DNA of 64,000 nucleotides from DATAXP01 sp963708675 (lineage in GTDB: Bacteria > Planctomycetota > Planctomycetia > Pirellulales > PNKZ01), in NCBI GenBank assembly GCA_963708675.1, contig CAVPTO010000003.1, positions 3,348,001 through 3,412,000 of the forward strand, written 5' to 3'. The position numbers were made by a program, and so were the translations under genes. The notes under the pieces are model-generated. The model had not been told where the DNA came from and made no database searches. It saw only the letters and a program-made list of their open reading frames with translations. Positions 8,672 to 17,134 of the stretch are shown here, piece by piece. Position 1 is the stretch's first letter. Every line of letters starts with the position of its first letter.

Positions 8672-9849
8672 GACGCGGATCCTTGCGTTTCGAGAAGTCC
8701 GTCGTCGGTCACTTCCTGCGTCGTGACGGGCGTGATTCCGTCGTCGGCATAGGTGATGAGCTGCGAGCTCGACTTCGTCACCTTGCCGAAGAATCGTCGC
8801 CAGGTTTGCACGAACATCTCGCGAATGTTGCTCGCCACTCCATCGGGCGCTTCCGTGCTCACGGCGTCCAATCCGTCGCTGGCCAACTTGAACCCCGTCT
8901 TGTCGCTTACGACCATCGACGATCCGACCGCTGCCGGCTGACTCGGCAGGTTATCGGTCTTGGCCTTGATTGCAGCGATCGAAGAATTATCAGGCGCCGC
9001 GTAAGCTGCCCCTGCCAGCCGGCTCGTGACGTCAGCGTTCAAATGATCGAGCAACGCTGCCCGCTCGGTCGTCAGATCGGTCGACAAACGCAGCAGCGCG
9101 TCGTGCTCTTCGGTTGTCAGGCCGCTCCCAGAGCCTTGCTGGGCGACGCTCGCCGTCACTGCGATGTGCTGTTCGATGTCAGCTGTCGAAAAGTCGAGCG
9201 GATCGAACAATCCGGCATCGGTCGGAGAATCTGAAATGATGGTGTATCGGCGGCCGTAGGTTCCAAGCGCCGCAGCGGAAATTGAAAGCTCGCCATCGTG
9301 CGCAACCGAGGCGGCAAGCAGATCGAGAAACGCCTCTCCATCGCCAGCAAGGTTTGCAAGCACATAGCCGTTCTCATCAATGCTTGTGCGGTAGCCGGAA
9401 TCCTCCAGCAGTCCATTGATCACGGACAGCGCGAACGGACCGTCGCCGACGGAAACGGTGAGTGCAGATAACGCCGACTCATACGCGACCCCGTAGTTGC
9501 CGGTGGTGTCGAGGTGCCACGTCGGTGGACTCGACGAAACATTGGTGATGGTGAGTGCGCCGCTGGTGCCGGTTTTCAAAGTGCTCATCCACGCCGGCAC
9601 CGGCACATTACCTCCGGCATAATCGCCGATCCATTCGATCGACAGGCCGTGACCGTCGCCATCCTGCCAATCGCCCGAGAGTTCGCAATTGCCCGCACCG
9701 ACCAAAGAATCGAGAAGCGCTTGGTTGTCTTCGAGCGTGTTGGAAGGCAAGAGCTCGACGCTCGCGCCGTCCGAACCCTGGATGCTCAAACCACCGTCGA
9801 GAGACGATGCGTCGATGCTAAAGTCGAAATGATGAATCGTGTTCGCCAT
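8668..9849 (-). CDS. Phage-like surface or fibre-type structural protein
   Basis: 393 residues, rich in Ser, Thr, Asp and Gly with a beta-rich first 230 residues. A helical stretch follows (TTEEHDALLRLSTDLTTERA) and then a 'IAAIKAKTDNLP' segment, a motif I associate with fibre or appendage proteins of environmental phages. The C-terminus is Thr/Asp-rich. It is probably a secreted-particle or virion protein; an adsorption role is inference. It lies 33 bases after the preceding gene and overlaps the following one by four. Confidence 0.65.
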   Translation of the reverse strand: MANTIHHFDFSIDASSLDGGLSIQGSDGASVELLPSNTLEDNQALLDSLVGAGNCELSGDWQDGDGHGLSIEWIGDYAGGNVPVPAWMSTLKTGTSGALTITNVSSSPPTWHLDTTGNYGVAYESALSALTVSVGDGPFALSVINGLLEDSGYRTSIDENGYVLANLAGDGEAFLDLLAASVAHDGELSISAAALGTYGRRYTIISDSPTDAGLFDPLDFSTADIEQHIAVTASVAQQGSGSGLTTEEHDALLRLSTDLTTERAALLDHLNADVTSRLAGAAYAAPDNSSIAAIKAKTDNLPSQPAAVGSSMVVSDKTGFKLASDGLDAVSTEAPDGVASNIREMFVQTWRRFFGKVTKSSSQLITYADDGITPVTTQEVTDDGLLETQGSAS

Positions 9850-9882
9850 GAAAATATCTCGATAAGAAAGTTCGAAGTGAAG

Positions 9883-10221
9883 TCACGGCTGAAGCATGCC
9901 GTCGATCTCCAGTCGCGTTCCGAGCGTCACCACTCGGACGCTCATCACGGCCCATCGTCGCCCGGCGGTGTCGATGAGCGAATCGCCGCCGACAGGCAAC
10001 ACTCCTTCGAGGGCCGCGATCGGCACATGAAAACGTCGCACGACGGATTCAATGCCAAGCATGCCATCCACCATCGTTAGTTCCTGATGTTCGATCGCTC
10101 GCGCGACGACTCCCGCAACGCTCACCGAAACGCCGGCGGCGGTCGTTACCGTCATCGTCTCGGCGCCGTCGAAGTTCGCGAGATCGTCAGCAATGTTCTC
10201 GGCCAAGGTCACGGTGTGCAT
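9883..10221 (-). CDS. Phage head-tail connector-like small protein
   Basis: 112 residues from ATG 10221, which lies inside the end of the upstream gene (13-base overlap). The chain starts MHTVTLAENIADDL and is beta-rich in its second half (RRWAVMSVRVVTLGTRLEIDG), resembling head-tail joining or tail-attachment proteins in size and place. No diagnostic motif is seen. Confidence 0.6.
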   Translation of the reverse strand: MHTVTLAENIADDLANFDGAETMTVTTAAGVSVSVAGVVARAIEHQELTMVDGMLGIESVVRRFHVPIAALEGVLPVGGDSLIDTAGRRWAVMSVRVVTLGTRLEIDGMLQP

Positions 10222-10427
10222 CCTTGCGAAGAGATTTCGAATGGATCGGCTGCGGCGATTTGAGCATTCAGCGCCTGCAACTGGCCGATGTAACTGTCGA
10301 ACAGCGATTGCCACGACACCTGCTGACCATCGATGGAATACGACGGCTTCGGCTGAGCCGTAATCTCAGCCAAGTTCGTGGCGATGTTCTGTCGCGCGGT
10401 CAGCAAATTCTCAAGAAGCGTCGCCAT
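10209..10427 (-). CDS. Small 72-residue phage-like protein
   Basis: ATG at 10427 with AAGGGA upstream. The sequence begins MATLLENLLTARQNIA and is largely helical, with a 'YSIDGQQVSWQSLFDSYIGQ' centre. Such short helical proteins downstream of the major capsid gene are common in siphovirus-like head modules. The exact role is unknown. Confidence 0.65.
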   Translation of the reverse strand: MATLLENLLTARQNIATNLAEITAQPKPSYSIDGQQVSWQSLFDSYIGQLQALNAQIAAADPFEISSQGCTP

Positions 10428-10516
10428 CGTGTGTCCCTTGAATACGTGTCGCAGCCCGATCGCTCACAGCACGCGGCCCCGAGTTGCCCCGGAGCCGCGT
10501 GGTCCGACGTGGCACG

Positions 10517-11674
10517 TTAACCGGTGTTCTTGACGAGATAGCGCGGATTCATCACCGCTGCCGCGCCACGCTCGCTGGCCTTGAAGCGAACGAGAATGTC
10601 GTTGTTGAAGTCGGCTTCGCTGCCCGGCGGCGACTGCGTGACCGTAATGGGCCAGTTCTCCATGTAGGCGATCGCCTTGCGGAAGTCGCCGATGAACCAC
10701 CATTTCTTCGCATTCGCCTCGCTCACTCCCGAGGCCAGTACACGTCGATAGGCCAGGCGGCTATCGAACACGCGATAGTTTCCCAGCGGATTGGCGGCGA
10801 TGGTCGTCGTCGATCCGTTCGCGGTGCGAATCTCAGGCGAGTAGAAGACGTTGTACGCAGCATGACGATAGGCCGGCATCACGAGCACCGTCGTTGCACG
10901 GAGGAGCACCGGCTCACCCGTGTTCGGGTCGAGGATGTCCGCAAACAGCTGCTCGGCCGCGTCGACGTTCGTCCAATCGACGAGCGCGTTGGCGGTCTTC
11001 AGATTCACCCACGGAGCGGTGTCCTGGTAGGTGTCATATTCGGTGCCTTGCCACTTGTAGTTGTTCGTGGCGCCGATGACGAGGTCGAGCAACCGCTTCT
11101 CTTTATTCAGGCCAAGCACCTCACCCACTTCGGCAGCGCGGCTGAGCACCAGGTTCGTGCGATCGAAGAAGATCGCCTCTTTGGTGACTGGCACGATCAA
11201 GCCCCGCTTCGTCGTCGACGGCGTTTCGATGTAATCCTCACCGAAGCCGACGTGCGGATACGGCATGCCCGGCGCCACTTCCTCGGCCTGGTCACCAATC
11301 TTGCCGATGCCCGGAATCTTCTCGCCGTCCAACCGCGTCGGGATTGTGTCGACAAGCTTCGACACAACGAATGCGTCCTGCGTGTAGCCGTCCATGATCT
11401 TTGAGTAGATCACCTGACCCGTGATGTTTAGAAAGGCGGTGACGTCGACCCCTTCGCCGGCTTCGAGCAGGCTGACGCCTGGACTATTGCGTGGGTCGAG
11501 CATCCGTACCCACTCGCGGCCTTCAGGCACCAGCGCCTCGGCCAAGTCGCGAAGACTGAAATCCTCGGGACGCAACTGCTTCTCTCGCAGCGCCTCCGAT
11601 AAATGGGCCACCGTCTTCTGTGGCCCATCGAGTTCCAAGCGATGTTTCAATTCCCGATACTTGATCGTGCTCAC
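10517..11674 (-). CDS. Major capsid protein (HK97-fold-like)
   Basis: 385 residues from a GTG at 11674, supported by GGGAG six bases upstream; an ATG at 11719 gives 15 extra residues with no clear ribosome site. The product is one of the largest in the module. A helical N-terminal arm (about 1-60) is followed by a mixed alpha/beta body with 'VPVTKEAIFFDRT', 'LLRATTVLVMPAYRHAAYNV' and 'WFIGDFRKAIAYMENWPI', the last resembling the capsid-core strands near the C-terminus of HK97-type proteins. Gene order (portal, protease-like, decoration-like, this) strongly supports the call. Confidence 0.8.
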   Translation of the reverse strand: MSTIKYRELKHRLELDGPQKTVAHLSEALREKQLRPEDFSLRDLAEALVPEGREWVRMLDPRNSPGVSLLEAGEGVDVTAFLNITGQVIYSKIMDGYTQDAFVVSKLVDTIPTRLDGEKIPGIGKIGDQAEEVAPGMPYPHVGFGEDYIETPSTTKRGLIVPVTKEAIFFDRTNLVLSRAAEVGEVLGLNKEKRLLDLVIGATNNYKWQGTEYDTYQDTAPWVNLKTANALVDWTNVDAAEQLFADILDPNTGEPVLLRATTVLVMPAYRHAAYNVFYSPEIRTANGSTTTIAANPLGNYRVFDSRLAYRRVLASGVSEANAKKWWFIGDFRKAIAYMENWPITVTQSPPGSEADFNNDILVRFKASERGAAAVMNPRYLVKNTG

Positions 11675-11739
11675 GTCATGCTCCCGTGTTGAGTTCGAAG
11701 GTTGAGAGATTGCACTCACGCGTCGTCCGCGCTCGCGCG

Positions 11740-12204
11740 TTAGGCCTTGGCCTGCGGACCGCCGTAAACGACCGTGCTCACGATGTCGACCAGCACGTGC
11801 GTGCCGGCGGGATTCAAACGTTTAGCGCAGCGGCCAACAGCGAGGTTTTCGGTCGCGACACTGGCAACCTGCTGATTCGTCAGCGAATCGCTTGGCTGGT
11901 CAGGTCCCAGAAGTGCGCCAACCTCGAACGTCGTCGAAGCACACTGAAACTCGAAGACGCCGGTTGTCGCGATCCGAATCGCGGTCGTGTCACCAGCCCG
12001 CGATCGCTGCATCGCCACGCCGGCAAACTTGTCGTGAAACGCTTCCTGGTTCTCCGCCTTGGTCTCTTCATCGAGCGTCGAAGCCGGCTTCGCGTCGTCG
12101 GTGTCGAGATACACCAAATCGCCAATCTCGATTTCCGTGTCGGCATCGACCGGCAGTAGCACCGGATTCGTCTCGCCGTATCGCCATCGCATCGTGTCTG
12201 CCAC
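11740..12204 (-). CDS. Capsid decoration/cement-like protein
   Basis: 154 residues from a GTG at 12204 with AGGAG seven bases upstream. A beta-rich chain: 'VLLPVDADTEIEIGDLVYLDTD' (split by family strands), 'FAGVAMQRSRAGDTTAIRI' and 'VDIVSTVVYGG'. The pattern of a 'level/property' barrel with DLVYL and GVA-x-x is typical of small head-decoration (DUF2190-like) proteins placed just before the major capsid gene. Assignment rests on pattern and synteny. Confidence 0.7.
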   Translation of the reverse strand: MADTMRWRYGETNPVLLPVDADTEIEIGDLVYLDTDDAKPASTLDEETKAENQEAFHDKFAGVAMQRSRAGDTTAIRIATTGVFEFQCASTTFEVGALLGPDQPSDSLTNQQVASVATENLAVGRCAKRLNPAGTHVLVDIVSTVVYGGPQAKA

Positions 12205-12269
12205 GGGCTGTCTCCTGTTTGAGTGACTGCGAAAATGAAACGCGTGAGTTGTGACGTTGCTGCGATTGC

Positions 12270-13199
12270 TTAAGTGATCGATCGCACGAAGCCGGTCGTA
12301 TCGAGACGCGGAGCGACAACCGTCTCGGCGAGATGTTGATCGCGAGAAAGCGGGCGTGTCGGTCGTCCCGAGCAACGTGCTTGTTCGACGAGCTGCGCAC
12401 GTTCGGCAACAAGACCGCGCATGTGGGTTTCGTCGCGCGCTTCGAGCAACGATTCGATGAATGCTGCGCTCACCGCCCAGCGCGACCACGGTTCGTCGAC
12501 AGAACTCTCGGAGAGGTTGTATTCGGCGAGCAGACGTCGACTCAGTTCCTGCTTTTCATGCGTCGCTTGGACAGCTCGCAGACGATCGATTTCCTCTCGC
12601 AGCTGGGCGAGTTCGTCGCTCATCGACTTCGACAACGCCTCGACGAGATCGGGACGGCGTTCTTGCAACGTCTCGAGCGATAGTGCCTGCCAAAGATCGA
12701 CATCACTGGTGACGAGCGATTCGAATAGCCCGCGCGTCGTGGCGGGGTCGGCGACGAGATCGACACTTTGCACGCGTGTGATTGCTTCGACGAAAATCTG
12801 TTGGCCACGTCTCGCGACACGGGCCTCGACGTTGTGCGAAAAGCCGACGTTCTCCGGAGCGTGCGCGGCGTCCCAAGCCAACTGGCCAGCCAACGCGTGT
12901 TCGGGATTGAAGAAAAAATCGCCGAAAAGGCCTTCGCCTTCACGCAACTGCACATTGCGAACGATGCCGATGCGGTCCTGATAGTCGCGCGGCCCCACCG
13001 GGCTGCCTTTCGGATGGTTGACGTTGACCTTGGCGCCTTCATAAAGGTGCGATGCTTCGGTCAACGCCTCGGGCAAATAGGTGCGACCGTTGCGAGATTC
13101 GAGGCCGAGCAGCTTCACACCGCGAAGGACACCGACGTTGCGATCGACTCGCAAGGTCAGGCCACGCGAGTCGAAAAACTCCAGAAGCGTTTCTTGCAT
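12270..13199 (-). CDS. Prohead protease/scaffold-like protein
   Basis: 309 residues from ATG 13199, with AAAGGAAA upstream. The first 160 residues hold 'VKLLGLESRNGRTYLP', 'VNVNHPKGSP' and 'VGFSHNVEARV', resembling head-maturation proteases with conserved His and Ser (His in NHPK, Ser-His in FSHN). A coiled-coil-prone stretch follows (SDELAQLREEIDRLRA) like a scaffold domain. It probably cleaves and organises the capsid protein. It starts a second transcription block after a strong terminator hairpin. Confidence 0.75.
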   Translation of the reverse strand: MQETLLEFFDSRGLTLRVDRNVGVLRGVKLLGLESRNGRTYLPEALTEASHLYEGAKVNVNHPKGSPVGPRDYQDRIGIVRNVQLREGEGLFGDFFFNPEHALAGQLAWDAAHAPENVGFSHNVEARVARRGQQIFVEAITRVQSVDLVADPATTRGLFESLVTSDVDLWQALSLETLQERRPDLVEALSKSMSDELAQLREEIDRLRAVQATHEKQELSRRLLAEYNLSESSVDEPWSRWAVSAAFIESLLEARDETHMRGLVAERAQLVEQARCSGRPTRPLSRDQHLAETVVAPRLDTTGFVRSIT

Positions 13200-13222
13200 C
13201 GTGCGTTTCCTTTCTGCGCAAC

Positions 13223-13270
13223 AAAAAAGCCCACGCACTTGGCCGCGGTTGCGGCACTCAGTGGTGGGCT
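13223..13270 (-). terminator. Rho-independent terminator inside the phage-like island
   Basis: Read on the minus strand: stem AGCCCAC/GTGGGCT enclosing a second GCCGC/GCGGC hairpin, followed by six T. It lies 70 bases after the 60-residue gene and 24 bases before the protease-like start, so it separates the terminase/portal block from the capsid block. Confidence 0.8.
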
Positions 13271-13338
13271 CGTTAGGATGCTCGCCTCAACGGGGCGGGC
13301 TCTTGGCAATACCGGAGATTGTTTAGCGAACGATCGGC

Positions 13339-13521
13339 TCAGCGTTCCTGTTGTTCAATGCGTCGGCGAAGGGTCTGAATCGTTCCATCCTGAATGACGA
13401 CCTCAAGACTCACCGAGCCAAAGAAGCCTCGCTTGAGCGCCGACGCGAGCACTTCGCTCCACGCACGCTCGACTTGTGCGACCTTCGTTTGATTTCCGTT
13501 TGTCATCGCGGCCGTCGTCAT
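13339..13521 (-). CDS. Small 60-residue protein of the phage-like island
   Basis: Begins MTTAAMTNGNQ and ends in a basic/Gln-rich helix (RRRIEQQER). The centre, 'GFFGSVSLEVVIQDGTIQT', looks like a small beta-beta-alpha unit. It lies between portal and terminator. No known family could be assigned; similar short DNA-binding-size proteins occur in phage head modules. Confidence 0.65.
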   Translation of the reverse strand: MTTAAMTNGNQTKVAQVERAWSEVLASALKRGFFGSVSLEVVIQDGTIQTLRRRIEQQER

Positions 13522-13578
13522 GATTGGAGAGATTACAGAAATCGGGTTTACAGTTCAAAGGAGTTTGTAGGCCAAGCG

Positions 13579-14994
13579 TCAATCATTGGAAACTTTTTTT
13601 GAAGTCTCACGCGACTGTGCGAGATTCATCTGCTCTTGGCCGTAGTCGAGGCCGCTGAGCGTGCTCCATGTCTGCGGTGAGAGAATGCCGCTGTCGTGTT
13701 GGATCTTGTAGATCTGCGTCTCTTGCAGACGATCTCGCATGGCAAGAGTTGGCGGCTCGATCTGCAACTCAACATCGGTGAGTGCAGCAGGGGGCAACGC
13801 TCCAACAGCGCATGCGTTACGCACCACGCGACGCATCACGGCGCGATCTTCTTCAATCTGCACCGCCTGCAAACGCTCGAACATACGCACGGCCGGCGTC
13901 TCTGCAACCAAGGTCGATGAGTAGTTCGCATTCGAGGCGTCGGACGTCAGCATGAACTCCGGCATCACCAGACGGCTGGCGATTGCTCGCAGCTCGGCCT
14001 GTAGCACGGTGACGAAGCTGCCGGCATCGAGACCCGCGGTTGGAAACTCGTAATCGACATCCGCGTGAGCGTCGAGAATCGTTCCAGGCGCATAGCGTTT
14101 TACAAAGCTCGGCCCACGACTGCTCGGCTGCGCACTCGTCGCGTCGGATTGCTGCTGAATGAACTGCTGAATCGCGGTGCGCGTTCCGTTGCGATGACGA
14201 CGAATGAGGGCGATGGCGGACTGGATTTCCGACACGACGCTCATGTTTCTCAATAGCTTCTCGGCCCGCTCAAGGTTGCGACGCACGGGATAGAATAGCG
14301 GCAATCCGCGTTTCACGTTGGCATCGACGTTGGCCTTGCGATGTTGAATATCGGACGCGTCGATCAATACGCCATCGACGAAGTATCCAAGCACGGTCTC
14401 CACGTCGTCCGGATCGGCGCGAACGCCGAAACTGTCGGCCGCGTTGCCCACATGATCGGGCGGCGTTGTGATCTGGCCGGGCTCGACGAACCGCACGCGG
14501 GTGCGACCTCCTGGATCGATGAAGAACCGCAAGAACGCTTCGCCGTCGCGATCGACTCGAAGCACCGTCTCCTGCTGGCGGCGCTGCCAGTGATTGTCTT
14601 CGATGAACTCATCGATGAGCGACTGAACTCTCACGGCGAGATCGACCGCACCGGCCGAGCTGTTTTTCCTCGGCGTTGCGTGATACGTGTGCCCGGCGCC
14701 GATGATGTAGCTCAACCGGTTTTCATGGGCGTTGATCGCGAACTCGTTGTTGACAGCCAGCGAACGGCACTCAGCGCGCAAGGCACGATGCTCAGCCTCG
14801 GTGGTGAACGCCGGAGCGCTCGCGCTGCGTTGATCGGGCTGCGTGCTCAGAGGCAGCCATGCCGAGCCTGTCTCGTCGAAGTAATCGGCTCGTGGGTCGA
14901 CGAAGTTGTTCCACAATCCGTCGTAAGCCTCCATAAGGCGACGTTCGAGTTGCGACAACGGTGATTCGGCAGTGTTCGACACGGAGGCTTCCAT
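13579..14994 (-). CDS. Phage portal protein
   Basis: 471 residues; ATG 14994 is preceded by AAAGGA at good spacing. An acidic/aromatic N-terminus (DGLWNNFVDPRADYF) is followed by 'NEFAINAHENRLSYIIGAG', 'VDRDGEAFLRFF' and 'LDAGSFVTVLQAELRAIASRL'. These match the clip, wing and stem regions of dodecameric portal rings through which DNA is packaged. It lies directly after the large terminase, the normal order. No frameshift. Confidence 0.83.
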   Translation of the reverse strand: MEASVSNTAESPLSQLERRLMEAYDGLWNNFVDPRADYFDETGSAWLPLSTQPDQRSASAPAFTTEAEHRALRAECRSLAVNNEFAINAHENRLSYIIGAGHTYHATPRKNSSAGAVDLAVRVQSLIDEFIEDNHWQRRQQETVLRVDRDGEAFLRFFIDPGGRTRVRFVEPGQITTPPDHVGNAADSFGVRADPDDVETVLGYFVDGVLIDASDIQHRKANVDANVKRGLPLFYPVRRNLERAEKLLRNMSVVSEIQSAIALIRRHRNGTRTAIQQFIQQQSDATSAQPSSRGPSFVKRYAPGTILDAHADVDYEFPTAGLDAGSFVTVLQAELRAIASRLVMPEFMLTSDASNANYSSTLVAETPAVRMFERLQAVQIEEDRAVMRRVVRNACAVGALPPAALTDVELQIEPPTLAMRDRLQETQIYKIQHDSGILSPQTWSTLSGLDYGQEQMNLAQSRETSKKVSND

Positions 14995-15015
14995 AATCAG
15001 TCCTTTCGTAATGTC

Positions 15016-16644
15016 TCAGTGGGGTTCTTGTCCGATGAAAAGGCGATCGCCTAGGCCGTCGCCGCCCGCGGTTGGAGCCAACATCTCGGCGGCCAGGCGA
15101 ACTGCCATTTCGAGCGCGTCGGGGCCATCGTCGTGATCGGCCGCGGGAAACTGCCGCAACTGTTCAACTAACTGCGCCGTCCCTGGAGAGCGGCTCTTGA
15201 AACGCAAGCGACGCGTTGCCAGGTAAGGCCCAAGGCGCCGGATGCGTACGAGCTTATTCACGTGATTCGTCACCGCCCACGGAGCCGCGTCGCACTGTCC
15301 TTGTCGGCGGAACTCTTCAGCAAACAGCGGCGCGAGCAAATCCTGGAATTGATTCGCCTCGATCGCGAACGCATCGGGACGATAACGACGGCACAGCTCG
15401 ACGCCTTCGGCGACCATCTGCGGCGTTGGCCGACGGTCGAGCCACGCCTCGACATACAACGTGCCTTGAGAGTCGACGCCCAAAAGCACGAATGCCGAGT
15501 AGTCGCCGCGTTGAGCGTCGTTGCCTTTGCTGGGATCCAACGCCAGAACGCGTACACTCAGCCGAGTCGGCCAGTCGTCGAACCAAATCTCGTCGCCGAA
15601 ATACGTCTCGGGCCATTCGCATGCTTCGGGATCGATCGGCGAGCCTTGCTTCTCGCGCTCGAAAGCCGTGTGACCGCTTTCGAGTCGCATGCACATCAAT
15701 GCGTAAAGGTCTTCATGGGCGGGCCAAAGCAGAACGGCGCCACGCTCCATCTCTGACCGGTGCATCTCGAAGAATCGCCTCGCTCGATCGTGACTTTCGG
15801 GACGTTCGATGTCCGCATAGAGGGTTTCCCATTCGTGCCATAAGTCCGTGGCGGTCGGCCAATGCTCGATGGCTCGAAACTTTTGCGACACCCAACCCGG
15901 CGTGCGATCGAGCTCCATCGCGAGCGCATCGCGGTGCAGGGCGGTCGCGAGATTAAGGACTTTGGTCGTCGTGCTGCCCGCCTTCAGCAACGTGCCGTGA
16001 AACCAGCGGCGCGAGTGCTCGCGTTGCAACGCTGATTGCATGTGCTGGTCGTTCTGCAGATCGTCGCAAATGATAAGCGTCGGTCGATGCGACTTCCGTC
16101 TTCGACCGCGAATATGTTGGCCCGTGCCGTAGGCCTCGATCACGACACGATTTCGCAGTGTGATGGCGTCGACGCGCCATGCCGGTCCACGACCCGTCGC
16201 CCAGGGATAGTCGTGTGCTAGCCGAGCGTTGTCGAGCAGTTCCGATTTGATGTTCTCAAGATGCGCGCTCGCCTGATCTTTGGTGTCGGAGATGATCCAG
16301 ATGTACGGCTCGCGCCCTTCCACGGCGAGCCGCAACGGCCAGGCGAGCGTGCCGATCGTCGACTTGGCGCCACCGCGAGGCCCAATGACGTTGACCTTGG
16401 CGCCGCGCATGTTCGGCATACCGTCGAGCTGCGACGCCAGCCATCGATGCATCCCCGAGGGCGGCAACTTGAAGTGAGACGGCAAGTATCGCCGTCCCCA
16501 GGCAAGCAACGTGGGCCGCTTGCAGTTCTCGGCACTTCGTCGCTCGAGCAACGTGCGTCGAAATCCTGAGTCGACCAATGCATAGGCTTCGGAGGCAATG
16601 CCCACAGCGTTCACGACATCGCGTGCATGTTGGTCATCAGTCAC
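15016..16644 (-). CDS. Terminase large subunit
   Basis: The packaging motor: an N-terminal ATPase and C-terminal RNase H-fold nuclease. Walker A GPRGGAKST is at about 88-96 and Walker B LIICDD at about 190-195. The nuclease half shows 'VLALDPSKGNDAQRGDYSA', 'AIEANQF' and 'DHDDGPDALEMAV', giving the three acidic clusters of the family. The start is uncertain: GTG codons at 16668, 16659 and 16644 are possible. 16644 is chosen for AAGGCGG upstream and an eight-base overlap with the preceding stop. Confidence 0.9.
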   Translation of the reverse strand: MTDDQHARDVVNAVGIASEAYALVDSGFRRTLLERRSAENCKRPTLLAWGRRYLPSHFKLPPSGMHRWLASQLDGMPNMRGAKVNVIGPRGGAKSTIGTLAWPLRLAVEGREPYIWIISDTKDQASAHLENIKSELLDNARLAHDYPWATGRGPAWRVDAITLRNRVVIEAYGTGQHIRGRRRKSHRPTLIICDDLQNDQHMQSALQREHSRRWFHGTLLKAGSTTTKVLNLATALHRDALAMELDRTPGWVSQKFRAIEHWPTATDLWHEWETLYADIERPESHDRARRFFEMHRSEMERGAVLLWPAHEDLYALMCMRLESGHTAFEREKQGSPIDPEACEWPETYFGDEIWFDDWPTRLSVRVLALDPSKGNDAQRGDYSAFVLLGVDSQGTLYVEAWLDRRPTPQMVAEGVELCRRYRPDAFAIEANQFQDLLAPLFAEEFRRQGQCDAAPWAVTNHVNKLVRIRRLGPYLATRRLRFKSRSPGTAQLVEQLRQFPAADHDDGPDALEMAVRLAAEMLAPTAGGDGLGDRLFIGQEPH

Positions 16645-17134
16645 GTTTGCCGCCTTCACGTTTGCCACTTCCGCGCTTGGAAACCCGTCGCTTGCGCGAA
16701 GGCAGTGAGCGAAAGAGTCGCTTGAGGCGCAACATGATGCGACGTCGTAACGCCGGGTCGTCGACTTCGGAAGCGACGATTTCGCCGAGCCGTGTGAGAA
16801 AGTCGGCCACCTGTTCGACCGTCACGACATGGGCGGCCCGGCGAGCATAGCGCTGCGGATACTTGCGTTCGAGCGTCCACACCGCGGCCCGCCAGTTTTG
16901 CTCCTTTTTTACCGATGTCTGAATCGTCTGGAGCTGGCCGATTTCGTGTTGCGACTCCGCGTGACGAAGCTGCTTGGCGAACTCAGGCAGTTGCCGAGCC
17001 GTCCTTTGGATCGCTTCGAGCGTGCAGCCGACATAATGAGCGGCGACTTCGCGCGTGCCGCCGGTGTGCACAATCGCGCAGATCTCGCGACGTTTCGCTT
17101 CGCCCAGAGTGCGTGCGTGCTTATCGTCGCTCAT
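16637..17134 (-). CDS. Terminase small subunit-like DNA-binding protein
   Basis: 165 residues. The N-terminal part (KRREICAIVHTGGTREVAA...CTLEAIQRTAR) is a helix-turn-helix of the resolvase/terminase-small type, followed by a helical middle and a very basic tail (RKRRVSKRGSGKRE). It sits immediately before the large subunit. Its ATG at 17134 overlaps the stop of the ABC/GNAT gene by four bases. It probably recognises DNA for packaging. Confidence 0.75.
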   Translation of the reverse strand: MSDDKHARTLGEAKRREICAIVHTGGTREVAAHYVGCTLEAIQRTARQLPEFAKQLRHAESQHEIGQLQTIQTSVKKEQNWRAAVWTLERKYPQRYARRAAHVVTVEQVADFLTRLGEIVASEVDDPALRRRIMLRLKRLFRSLPSRKRRVSKRGSGKREGGKRD

